From contig DATHUV010000094.1 of assembly GCA_035461905.1 (NCBI GenBank), forward strand, positions 1 to 18,156: a DNA stretch of 18,156 nucleotides, written 5' to 3'. This DNA comes from SZUA-442 sp035461905. Lineage in GTDB: Bacteria > Actinomycetota > Acidimicrobiia > Spongiisociales > UBA5794. Shown here in pieces: positions 6,855 through 13,333 of the stretch; positions within the stretch are counted from its first letter, which is position 1, and the number at the start of each line of letters is the position of its first letter. The notes under the pieces were generated by a model that did not search any database, was not told the origin of the DNA, and was given only the letters and a program-made list of their open reading frames with translations. The position numbers were made by a program, and so were the translations under genes.

Positions 6855-7232
6855 TCAGTCCAGGGAAGAAACGTAGGTTCCTGCGTCCTTCAGGGAATCG
6901 AGCTCGGTGAGGTCGTCTGCCTCGATGATCACGAACCAACCCTCTCCGTAGGGGTCACGGTTGACGAGTTCCGGCGTGGCATCGAGGGCGGGATTGGCCT
7001 CAACGACCGTACCGGACACGGGGGCGTACACGTCAGAGACAGACTTCGTCGACTCAACCTCGGCGAACGCGTCGCCCTGTCCAACCCTGGTGCCGACCTT
7101 GGGAACGTCCACGTACACGATGTCTCCGAGCGCATCCTGTGCGTAATCCGAGATCCCCATGCGGACCCGGTCGCCTTCGACCCTGGCCCATTCGTGGTTG
7201 TCCGTGTACCTGAGGTCGTCCGGATAGTTCAT
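6855..7232 (-). CDS. gcvH: Glycine cleavage system H protein
   Basis: A 125-residue lipoyl carrier protein that shuttles the aminomethyl group between the P, T and L proteins. The lipoyl attachment segment is VESTKSVSDVYAP (59-71) with Lys63 as the modified residue; the N-terminal YTDNHEWAR (9-17) and the C-terminal NRDPYGEGWF are standard. Length is the family norm. GAGGAGG lies upstream of the ATG at good spacing. It follows pgsA by 24 nt and precedes garA, the order also seen in Mycobacterium (Rv1826-Rv1827). Its partner gcvT is in this window but gcvP is not. Confidence 0.96.
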   Translation of the reverse strand: MNYPDDLRYTDNHEWARVEGDRVRMGISDYAQDALGDIVYVDVPKVGTRVGQGDAFAEVESTKSVSDVYAPVSGTVVEANPALDATPELVNRDPYGEGWFVIIEADDLTELDSLKDAGTYVSSLD

Positions 7233-7256
7233 GTTCCTCCTCGCTGAAGCTTCATC

Positions 7257-7808
7257 CTACTTCTGCTCCGCGGCGGCCCTCCGCATGTCACCGAGATACT
7301 CCACGCCAACCCAGTAGTACATCACGAGTGATGGCAGGCCGACGAGGTTCGCCGCCACGATGACGACGTCGAGGTCGGAACCCTCCCCGATGTAGAACAG
7401 GGTGACCGCGACATAGACACCGAACGTCGCGGTTTTTCCGAGCCATCGGACGTCGAGGCGATCGACGCCGTGTCGCCAACCCCACAATGCACCGATCCCG
7501 ATCGCAGCTTCCCGGACGATCAGACCCCACCCGAACCACGAAGGGAGCACACCCACGATGATGCCCCCGATCACCGCGATGACCACCGCCGCACGATCGG
7601 CCACCGGATCGAGGATCTTCCCGATCTCCGTCACCTGGTCGAGTCGCCGAGCGAGGTATCCATCGATCCAATCCGTTGCTCCGATGAAGCCGAAGAGGAT
7701 CCCTGCCCAGGTGTACTCGCCGATGATGAGCAGCCACACGAAGACGGGTATGAGCCCGATACGGACGAGGGAGACCGCGTTCGGGACGTTGGCGAGGTCC
7801 CTGATCAC
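7257..7808 (-). CDS. pgsA: CDP-alcohol phosphatidyltransferase (PgsA-like)
   Basis: A 183-residue integral membrane enzyme that joins a CDP-diacylglycerol phosphatidyl group to an alcohol, most likely glycerol-3-phosphate. The family signature D-x2-DG-x2-AR...G-x3-D-x3-D is complete: DWIDGYLAR (46-54), then G63, D67 and D71. The start NVPNAVSLVRIGLIPVFV (7-24) is typical, and about five to six hydrophobic helices are visible. The GTG at 7808 overlaps the stop of the upstream DUF6941 gene as GTGA; a longer upstream frame is only the shadow of that gene. Position next to gcvH matches mycobacterial pgsA2 (Rv1822 neighbourhood). The alcohol substrate (glycerol-P versus inositol-P) cannot be fixed from sequence alone. 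Confidence 0.88.
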   Translation of the reverse strand: MIRDLANVPNAVSLVRIGLIPVFVWLLIIGEYTWAGILFGFIGATDWIDGYLARRLDQVTEIGKILDPVADRAAVVIAVIGGIIVGVLPSWFGWGLIVREAAIGIGALWGWRHGVDRLDVRWLGKTATFGVYVAVTLFYIGEGSDLDVVIVAANLVGLPSLVMYYWVGVEYLGDMRRAAAEQK

Positions 7809-8212
7809 GAAAGGTTGACCACCCGAAATGCGATGCGAGCAAGCTCCGTGTCGTTGAGCGAGACGATGAAGGCATACCCCTTCGCCTCGGGGAATGTGAC
7901 GTTGTGGAAGGGGCTCACGATCGGGACGATGCTCGACGATCCGGGAGGCAGGTTCGGAGGTGCCCCGACCCGCAATTTCCCCTTGGCCTCGACACCCATG
8001 CTCTTTCCGTCCTCGTCGACGAGCCTGATCATCAGCTCGAGATCCCTCTGGCGCTCGTCCGGTTCCACTTCGGCGACCATCGCGAGGGTCAGGGATCGGT
8101 GCACCGCCGGAACGGAGCGCACGGTGATCGTGTCGAAGCCCCCTCCGAGGACGAAGAGCTTGCCGCTCTGGACCTGCGCAGCGTCCGACAGCATCGCCGA
8201 TGTCAACCTCAT
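7805..8212 (-). CDS. DUF6941-family protein
   Basis: A 135-residue cytosolic protein of unknown function. The N-terminus has the family look (SAMLSDAAQVQSGKLFVLGG, residues 5-24), followed by alternating strands: LTLAMVAEVEPDERQRDLELMI and a C-terminal KGYAFIVSLNDTELARIAFRV. No catalytic motif is apparent. The ATG at 8212 has GGAGG six bases upstream and overlaps the VOC stop as ATGA, so it is the right start; the frame remains open far upstream only inside other genes. Placement between a VOC protein and pgsA gives no specific clue. I recall similar short proteins being found singly in diverse bacteria; the family name is moderately certain. Confidence 0.78.
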   Translation of the reverse strand: MRLTSAMLSDAAQVQSGKLFVLGGGFDTITVRSVPAVHRSLTLAMVAEVEPDERQRDLELMIRLVDEDGKSMGVEAKGKLRVGAPPNLPPGSSSIVPIVSPFHNVTFPEAKGYAFIVSLNDTELARIAFRVVNLS

Positions 8213-8538
8213 GTTGTGCCTCCGGATTCGAAGTTGTAGGTGCGACCATCTGGATCCGTGATGGTCACCATGCGCGTCCCCCAGTGCGTGTTGGCGATCG
8301 GTGTGCCGACCAGTCCCGCCAGCCGTTCGAGGTCGTCGACCGCGATGAACACCGAGTCGGTGGCCTCTTCGGCTGGCAGAACCTCGGCGATGACGATCGC
8401 AGTGGCCCCAGCGGTCATTCGCCCGGCGCGATGGGGTGTGGATCCCCACCTCTCCGCGAATGTGAACCCGAGGCCCTCCCACAGGGCGACGGTCGCTTCC
8501 CAATGGGCGGTTTCCCGGTAGAGGTGGTCGAGGTCCAT
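8209..8538 (-). CDS. VOC (glyoxalase/bleomycin-resistance) superfamily protein
   Basis: About 109 residues forming one vicinal-oxygen-chelate domain: the opening strand and helix LDHLYRETAHWEATVALWEGLGF, a central TAGATAIVIAEV strand, SVFIAVDDLERL and the closing strand TRMVTITDPDGRTYNFESGG. Metal ligands cannot be fixed; a His near the start and a Glu near the end (YNFE) are candidates. The start is uncertain. ATG 8538 covers the domain; GTG 8544 is two codons earlier; TTG 8604 would overlap the tyrosine phenol-lyase stop as TTGA. None has a clear Shine-Dalgarno. It lies in the PLP-lyase operon, so it may act on related small metabolites, but that is inference. Confidence 0.78.
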   Translation of the reverse strand: MDLDHLYRETAHWEATVALWEGLGFTFAERWGSTPHRAGRMTAGATAIVIAEVLPAEEATDSVFIAVDDLERLAGLVGTPIANTHWGTRMVTITDPDGRTYNFESGGTT

Positions 8539-8600
8539 CTTCACGGCACCGACGATAGTGAATCGCTCGACCGTGGGAGGAGGCCCGAGGTCCGCCGATG

Positions 8601-9980
8601 TCAACCGATGGGTCGGAACCGAGCCTGGAAGAACCGGAGCTCCTCGGGTTCGTAGGTGAACTCGAGGCCCTTGACCACCTCGCGCTGTTCGTAGACCTCG
8701 ATGACCGACTCGGCGACGACATCCATGTGTGACTGCGTGTACACCCTCCGTGGGATCGTGAGCCTGACCAGCTCGAGCCTCGGCCGTCGGTTCTCCCCCG
8801 TCTCAGGGTCGCGCCCGGACGAGACGATGCCGCGCTCCATGCCGCGCACGCCCGAGTCCACGTAGATCTCCGCGGCGAGCGCCTGGGCAGGGAAGTGTTC
8901 CTGGGGAAGGTGCTCGAGGATCGAGCCCGCGTCAAGGAATACGGCGTGGCCTCCGATCGGGGTGACGATCGGGACGCCGTACTTCAAGAGCCTGTTCCCG
9001 AGGTACTCGACCTGGCCGACGCGGGCGCGAACGTGGTCGTCCGTCCTTACCATCTCCCGGATTCCCTCGGCGAGGGCCTCCATATCGCGGCCTGCCATGC
9101 CTCCGTAGGTGTGGAGCCCTTCGAACGCGACGAGCATTGCGCGGGCCCTGCGGGCGAGTTCAGGATCCCGCACAGCGAGGAACCCGCCGATGTTGACGAG
9201 GTTGTCCTTCTTGGAGGACACCGTTGCCCCGTCGGAGTGGCTCGTGATCTCGAGCAGGATCTCGGCGATGGACAGATGCTCGTAGCCTGCCTCCCGCTGC
9301 TGGATGAAGTAGGCGTTCTCGAGGGCCCTTGTCGCATCGAGCATGACCGGGATTCCGCGTTCGGAGCAGAACTCGTACACAGCCGCGATGTTCGCCATGG
9401 AGGCGGGTTGACCCCCTGCCATGTTGACGTTGGTCTCGAAGGACACGTAGGGGATTCGATCCGTCCCGTACTCGTCGACGACAGCGCTGAGCTTCGAGAG
9501 ATCGATGTTGCCCTTGAACGGGTGCATCGATGACGGATCGTGGGCCTCGTCGATGATCACGTCGACGAATCGCCCTCCTGCGTGCTCCTGGTGGTACCGC
9601 GTCGTCGTGAAGTACATGTTGCCCGGTACGACGTCGCCTTCCTGGATCAGCAACTGGCTCAGGATGTGTTCTGCCCCGCGGCCCTGATGGGTCGGGATCA
9701 GCTCCTCGTAGCCGTAGACGTCGCGCACGGCGTCGACCAGCTTGTAGAACGAGCGAGCGCCGGCATAGGACTCGTCGCCCAGCATGAGCGCCGACCATTG
9801 CCTGTCCGACATCGCGCTCGTGCCGGAATCCGTGAGCAGGTCGAGGTAGACGTCGTCGCTTCGGAGGAGGAATGTGTTGTAGCCGGCCTCGTCGATCGCC
9901 GACTCACGCTGTTCGCGAGTCGTCATCGAGAGGGGCTCGACCATCTTGATCTTCCATGGTTCGGCCCAACTGCGGGTCAT
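8601..9980 (-). CDS. tpl: Tyrosine phenol-lyase (beta-tyrosinase)
   Basis: A 459-residue PLP enzyme that splits L-tyrosine to phenol, pyruvate and ammonia (reversible). It belongs to the tryptophanase/TPL family, and the details favour TPL. SSKKDN holds the PLP Lys258; GNMYFTTTRYHQE (120-132) contains the TPL Thr that replaces a tryptophanase Asp; GMERGI (380-385) carries Arg383, the TPL residue that recognises the phenol ring and is absent from tryptophanase; LRFFQARF (449-456) gives the paired Phe. The length matches characterised TPLs (456). The ATG overlaps the stop of the upstream PLP gene as ATGA, with AAAGGA before it, so the two PLP enzymes are translated together. It uses the same cofactor as its upstream partner and may be controlled by the divergent Lrp gene. 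Confidence 0.9.
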   Translation of the reverse strand: MTRSWAEPWKIKMVEPLSMTTREQRESAIDEAGYNTFLLRSDDVYLDLLTDSGTSAMSDRQWSALMLGDESYAGARSFYKLVDAVRDVYGYEELIPTHQGRGAEHILSQLLIQEGDVVPGNMYFTTTRYHQEHAGGRFVDVIIDEAHDPSSMHPFKGNIDLSKLSAVVDEYGTDRIPYVSFETNVNMAGGQPASMANIAAVYEFCSERGIPVMLDATRALENAYFIQQREAGYEHLSIAEILLEITSHSDGATVSSKKDNLVNIGGFLAVRDPELARRARAMLVAFEGLHTYGGMAGRDMEALAEGIREMVRTDDHVRARVGQVEYLGNRLLKYGVPIVTPIGGHAVFLDAGSILEHLPQEHFPAQALAAEIYVDSGVRGMERGIVSSGRDPETGENRRPRLELVRLTIPRRVYTQSHMDVVAESVIEVYEQREVVKGLEFTYEPEELRFFQARFRPIG

Positions 9981-11260
9981 GTGCGGTCCTTTCGGTCATC
10001 CAACGTTGCGAGTGCGTGGCTGAGGTCACAGATGAGGTCGTCGGGATCCTCGACTCCCACCGACAGCCGTATCAACGACTCATCGATGCCGAGCTCCTTG
10101 CGTTGTTCGGGATCGACACCGGCGTGCGTCATCGTGGCCGGGTGTTCAATCAGGCTTTCGGTGCTTCCGAGGCTCACGGCGAGATGGATCAACTCGAGCG
10201 CGTCGAGGAAGGCGAACGCACCCGCTTCGTCGGCGTCCAGCCAGAACGAGATCATCGAACCCGGTCCCTGACACTGGTCCTGGTAGATGGCAGACGCCTC
10301 GCTTCCTGCCTCGAGCATTCCGAGGCAGCCCACCTTTCGCACCCGTGGGTGCTCGCCGAGGAACCGGGAAATGACGGCGGCGTTCTCGGACTGCCGTCGC
10401 ATCCTGATCGCGAGGGTTTCGAGGCTCCTCATGAGCAGCCACCCGGTATGGGGTGAGGCCATCGTGCCGAGGATCGTCCGGGTCTCGGCCACTGCCTGCA
10501 TGAGTTCGCGGGATCCGAGGGCCGCTCCCGCGATGAGGTCCGAGTGCCCCCCGATGAACTTGGTCGCCGAATACAGCACGATGTCGGCTCCGTGGGACAG
10601 GGGATGCTGCCAAAGCGGGCCAAGGAACGTGTTGTCGACTGCGACGGGTACGAGCCGGTCGCCGGATGAGACCTGGTCGGCGAGCCGCCGCGCCTCGCGG
10701 ATCGAGAAGAGGTCGTTCGTCGGATTCGCAGGTGTCTCGATCAGAACCAGCGCCACGGGGCGTCCCGCCACGGCTGCGACAACGTCATCCACGGGCGCGT
10801 ACGGGTGCCATGCCACGGTGTCGAAGCCCATGCGCGGGAGGATGTGGTGAAGGAGATGATCGGTTCCCCCGTAGACGGGGGTCGAGTGGACCACGACGGA
10901 TCCCGGTTGGAGGAAGGTCAGGATCGTGGTGGCGATCGCCGCCATTCCGGAGGCGAACACGAGACCAGCCTCGGCTCCATCCCAGAGCGTGAGGCGCTTC
11001 TCGAGGATCTCGAGATCGGGGTTGTTGAGGCGGCTGTATATGAGGCCGGGTTCCTCGTTCTCGCGGGGCTCATCGAGGCCGTACGCGAGTTCGAAGTATC
11101 GCTTGCCCTCGGCAGCAGAGGCGAACGTGAACGTCGAGGTCTGGAAGATCGGGCTCTTGAGTGCACCTTCGGACCACTCGGGGTGGTAGCCATACCCCAT
11201 CATGAGGCTCTCGGGCGACAGCTCCCTGTCCCCGATCGCATGGGTGTACTCACTGGCCAT
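9977..11260 (-). CDS. Cys/Met-metabolism PLP enzyme, methionine gamma-lyase/cystathionine gamma-synthase-like
   Basis: A 427-residue fold-type-I PLP enzyme of the trans-sulfuration family. Recognised segments are YSRLNNP (75-81), ASGMAAI (103-109), PVYGGTDHLL (128-137), ETPANPTN (175-182), VDNTF (208-212) and YSATKFIGGHSDLIAG (230-245), in which Lys234 binds PLP. STESLIEHPATMTH and IRLSVGVEDPDDL close the C-terminal domain. Methionine gamma-lyases usually have Cys where this protein has Gly132 after the PLP-stacking Tyr130, so reaction specificity (gamma-elimination or gamma-replacement; Met, homocysteine or cystathionine) is open. The ATG has GAGGAG five bases upstream. It leads the operon and lies divergent from an Lrp/AsnC gene, a common pattern for amino-acid catabolic genes. 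Confidence 0.87.
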   Translation of the reverse strand: MASEYTHAIGDRELSPESLMMGYGYHPEWSEGALKSPIFQTSTFTFASAAEGKRYFELAYGLDEPRENEEPGLIYSRLNNPDLEILEKRLTLWDGAEAGLVFASGMAAIATTILTFLQPGSVVVHSTPVYGGTDHLLHHILPRMGFDTVAWHPYAPVDDVVAAVAGRPVALVLIETPANPTNDLFSIREARRLADQVSSGDRLVPVAVDNTFLGPLWQHPLSHGADIVLYSATKFIGGHSDLIAGAALGSRELMQAVAETRTILGTMASPHTGWLLMRSLETLAIRMRRQSENAAVISRFLGEHPRVRKVGCLGMLEAGSEASAIYQDQCQGPGSMISFWLDADEAGAFAFLDALELIHLAVSLGSTESLIEHPATMTHAGVDPEQRKELGIDESLIRLSVGVEDPDDLICDLSHALATLDDRKDRT

Positions 11261-11287
11261 CGCTTCTCCTCGCTACGGTGGTAGAGC

Positions 11288-11373
11288 TTCCTACGAACGA
11301 TGTGCGCCTCGCTTCCCTATTATCGGATGAACGCCACGAGTGGTATCACCCGATCGAAGGAGATTCGTAGAAT
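11288..11373. promoter_or_regulatory. Divergent regulatory region between PLP-lyase operon and lrp
   Basis: The 111-bp gap holds overlapping -10-like boxes in both directions: TATTAT (11318-11323) for lrp and GATAAT (11324-11319) for the PLP operon. No convincing -35 is seen for either. TTCCTACGAA (11288-11297) and the inverted ATTCGTAGAAT (11363-11373, which covers the lrp start codon) are related sequences that may be Lrp-type sites. Evidence is positional only. Confidence 0.35.
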
Positions 11374-11851
11374 GGGTTCCTTCCCCGAACTTGATGCGAC
11401 CGATCGCCGCATTATCGAGCTCCTTCAGAAGGACGGACGCCAGTCGAACAAGGCCCTCGCCGCGGCCGTGGGCATCGCGCCATCAACGTGTTCGGAGCGG
11501 GTCCAGCGACTCCGTGACGCAGGTGTGTTCCGCGGCTTTCACGCTGACGTCGACCCGGCCGCTCTCGGTGTCGGGCTCCAGGCGCTGGTGACCGTTCGGC
11601 TCCGCCGCCATGCCGAGGAGCTGGTCGCAAGCTTCTGGGACCACATCGGCGCGATGGACGAGGTCACCTCTGCGTACCACCTATCCGGAGGAAACGACTT
11701 CCTGTGCCACGTCGTCGTCAGGGATTCCGAGCACCTCAGGAGGGTCGCCGTGAGTGGGTTCACCTCGCTGCCGGAGGTGTCGCGCATCGAGACCTCGATC
11801 ATCTTCGATCACCGAGCGAAGAAGGCCGTTCCGGACGTCTCCGAGTCCTGA
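11372..11851 (+). CDS. Lrp/AsnC-family transcriptional regulator
   Basis: A 159-residue feast/famine regulator. An N-terminal winged HTH (about 8-60) includes LDATDRRIIELLQKDGRQSNKALA and STCSERVQRLRDAGV; a C-terminal RAM ligand-binding domain (about 70-150) includes TVRLRR and VTSAYHLSGGNDFLCHVVV. Such proteins form oligomers on DNA and respond to amino acids. The ATG at 11372 follows GGAG by nine bases and gives the normal family length; earlier in-frame starts back to 11300 would overlap the likely promoter. It is divergent from the two PLP enzymes, so its effector may be tyrosine, methionine or a related amino acid (inference). The gene ends 64 nt before the nitroreductase. Confidence 0.92.
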   Translation: MGSFPELDATDRRIIELLQKDGRQSNKALAAAVGIAPSTCSERVQRLRDAGVFRGFHADVDPAALGVGLQALVTVRLRRHAEELVASFWDHIGAMDEVTSAYHLSGGNDFLCHVVVRDSEHLRRVAVSGFTSLPEVSRIETSIIFDHRAKKAVPDVSES

Positions 11852-11915
11852 ACCCGTGAACGAGGCGGGCCCCAAGTAGCCTGCGACGGACCGGCACGAG
11901 GCGATGGAGGTTTGG

Positions 11916-12515
11916 ATGGAATTCCGTGATGTCGTGAAGCGTCGTCGCAGCGTCAGGGCCTATCGGAAGGACCTCCCGCCACGCGAGCTCCTCGAGAATC
12001 TCGTCGATGTCGCTCGTCGGGCACCGACGGCCGGCTTCGCCCAGGGTGTCGACTTCCTCGTGCTCGACGATCCCGACACCGTGGAAGAGTTCTACGCAAT
12101 CACCGATCCCCCGGGGGTCGAGATCCCCGAGCCGCTCGTGTCGAGCCGCCCACCGGTGATCGTCCTCGTGATGTCAGATCCGCTGCGGTACCGGGATCGG
12201 TACTCCGAGGATGACAAGAAGGCCTTCGGTCTCGATGACCTGAGCCGCTGGTCCGTCCCCTTCTGGGACATCGATGCTGCCATGGCCGCCATGCAGCTGC
12301 AACTCGCGGCCGTCGATGCGGGCCTCGACACATGGTTCTTCGGCATATCCCACGGCGAGCGAGAGCTTCGCGACCGGTTGCGTGTGCCTGACGACCGGTC
12401 GATCGTGGGCGTCGTGGGATTGGGGTACCGGACCGACGACGAGCGCCCCTTCGGATCCGGGACGAAGCTCCCACGTCGCCCCCTCGCAGAACAGTTCCAC
12501 CTGAACGGCTGGTGA
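11916..12515 (+). CDS. Nitroreductase-family flavoprotein
   Basis: A 199-residue FMN-dependent oxidoreductase of the nitroreductase superfamily. RRRSVRAYRK at residues 9-18 is the typical N-terminal phosphate-binding stretch, followed by LVDVARRAPTAGFAQGVDFLVLDD. The middle has IDAAMAAMQLQLAAVDAGLDTWFFGI, the usual long helix plus strand, and the C-terminus has IVGVVGLGYRTDD. The ATG at 11916 has GGAGG five bases upstream and is better than an in-frame ATG four codons earlier. The natural substrate cannot be told. It follows lrp on the same strand after 64 nt and may share its transcript. Confidence 0.9.
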   Translation: MEFRDVVKRRRSVRAYRKDLPPRELLENLVDVARRAPTAGFAQGVDFLVLDDPDTVEEFYAITDPPGVEIPEPLVSSRPPVIVLVMSDPLRYRDRYSEDDKKAFGLDDLSRWSVPFWDIDAAMAAMQLQLAAVDAGLDTWFFGISHGERELRDRLRVPDDRSIVGVVGLGYRTDDERPFGSGTKLPRRPLAEQFHLNGW

Positions 12516-12523
12516 GGTGATCC

Positions 12524-13105
12524 TCAGGCCAGGGCCGAACCCGCGAACGGGGTCGAGAACCTCAGGCACCAGATGAGGACGAAGCGGTGGACCTCCGGGT
12601 CGTACTCGGCAGGGAGTACGTAGTTCTGGCCACCGACGTTGCCCTTGATCGTCCCGAGGTCGAGGTAGGCGCCGGGATCACCGCCTTCGTATGCATCCGC
12701 TTCGAGGAACCACACGTAGAGGTCGGGACCGTTCTGGATGTCGGTGTCATCCTCGAATCGGAGGACGAACTCCCCGTCGAGCTCGTAGACGCCTGTGGTT
12801 CCTTCTGCGCTGTGCCCGATACCGAAGAACGTGCCCTCGCTGATCACCGTTGGGCCTGCCGGGGCGGTGGTCGCTGTTTCGGGAGCGCTCGTCGTCGTCG
12901 ATGCGGCGGATTCGTCGGTTGTCGAGGGCAGCGTGGTGGTTGTCGTGGTGGAGTCAGGCGCGGTCGATGTGAAAGCTTCGTCCAGTGACTCGTCGACGAC
13001 ATCGTCGACGAACAGCTTGTCCGGTCGGAATGCGAGGAACGCCAGGACGAGGGCGACGAGGCCGACCCCGCCGATGAGCCACTTGTACTTCCTCAGGAAC
13101 TCCAT
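12524..13105 (-). CDS. DM13-domain membrane-anchored protein
   Basis: A 193-residue exported protein. The N-terminus has a short basic start then a hydrophobic helix (10-26), a likely signal anchor; a Ser/Thr/Pro-rich linker follows (46-86, including a run of six Thr); then a DM13 domain (about 88-193). The domain shows GTFFGIGHSAEGTTGVYEL, NGPDLYVWF (125-133), GNVGGQNYVLPAE and WCLRF, where Cys180 is the domain's conserved cysteine. DM13 domains are thought to act in extracellular electron transfer or redox chemistry, based on that Cys. GGGGAG lies seven bases before the ATG. It converges with the nitroreductase gene, with only 8 nt between the two stops. The role in this organism is unknown. 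Confidence 0.85.
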   Translation of the reverse strand: MEFLRKYKWLIGGVGLVALVLAFLAFRPDKLFVDDVVDESLDEAFTSTAPDSTTTTTTLPSTTDESAASTTTSAPETATTAPAGPTVISEGTFFGIGHSAEGTTGVYELDGEFVLRFEDDTDIQNGPDLYVWFLEADAYEGGDPGAYLDLGTIKGNVGGQNYVLPAEYDPEVHRFVLIWCLRFSTPFAGSALA

Positions 13106-13185
13106 GATCGATCACTCCCCTGCCGTTCGAGACGGTATCTTCGTGGCGCTTGAACTGCCGTCGGGTGCAACGCCTACCTGTTGAA

Positions 13186-13215
13186 CGAAAGGGATAGGGG
13201 TGCATATCCCGTTCG
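13186..13215. promoter_or_regulatory. Inverted repeat in the gap between DM13 and HNH genes
   Basis: CGAA-A-GGGATA, an 8-base loop, then TATCCC-G-TTCG: 10 of 11 positions pair. It lies in the 228-bp divergent gap about 80 bp before the DM13 ATG and 120 bp before the HNH ATG. Operator, transcript hairpin or chance are all possible. The remainder of the gap shows no other gene or repeat. Confidence 0.35.
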
Positions 13216-13321
13216 GCAGGTCGGTTACGCGTTTGTTCACATTCGATTACCCATCACATCGGGCACACGAGCGCCGGCGGCGACGTGCAATCGTGGTGCG
13301 AAACGTGTCACACCCAGCCCA

Positions 13322-13333
13322 TAGGATCGAGTC
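13322..13333 (+). promoter_or_regulatory. Possible leaderless -10 box of the HNH gene
   Basis: TAGGAT (13322-13327) fits TAnnnT and ends six bases before the ATG at 13334, with no Shine-Dalgarno in between. No good -35 was found, so this is tentative. Confidence 0.35.

Noticed and set aside
8213..8935. Long N-terminal extension of the DUF6941 frame
   Set aside because: The extension is Arg/Ser-rich and overlaps the VOC and TPL genes; the internal ATG at 8212 has a perfect ribosome-binding site and ATGA overlap.
8601..9980. Tryptophanase (tnaA)
   Set aside because: The family is shared, but the Arg in MERG, the TTTR segment and the C-terminal FF pair match tyrosine phenol-lyase instead.
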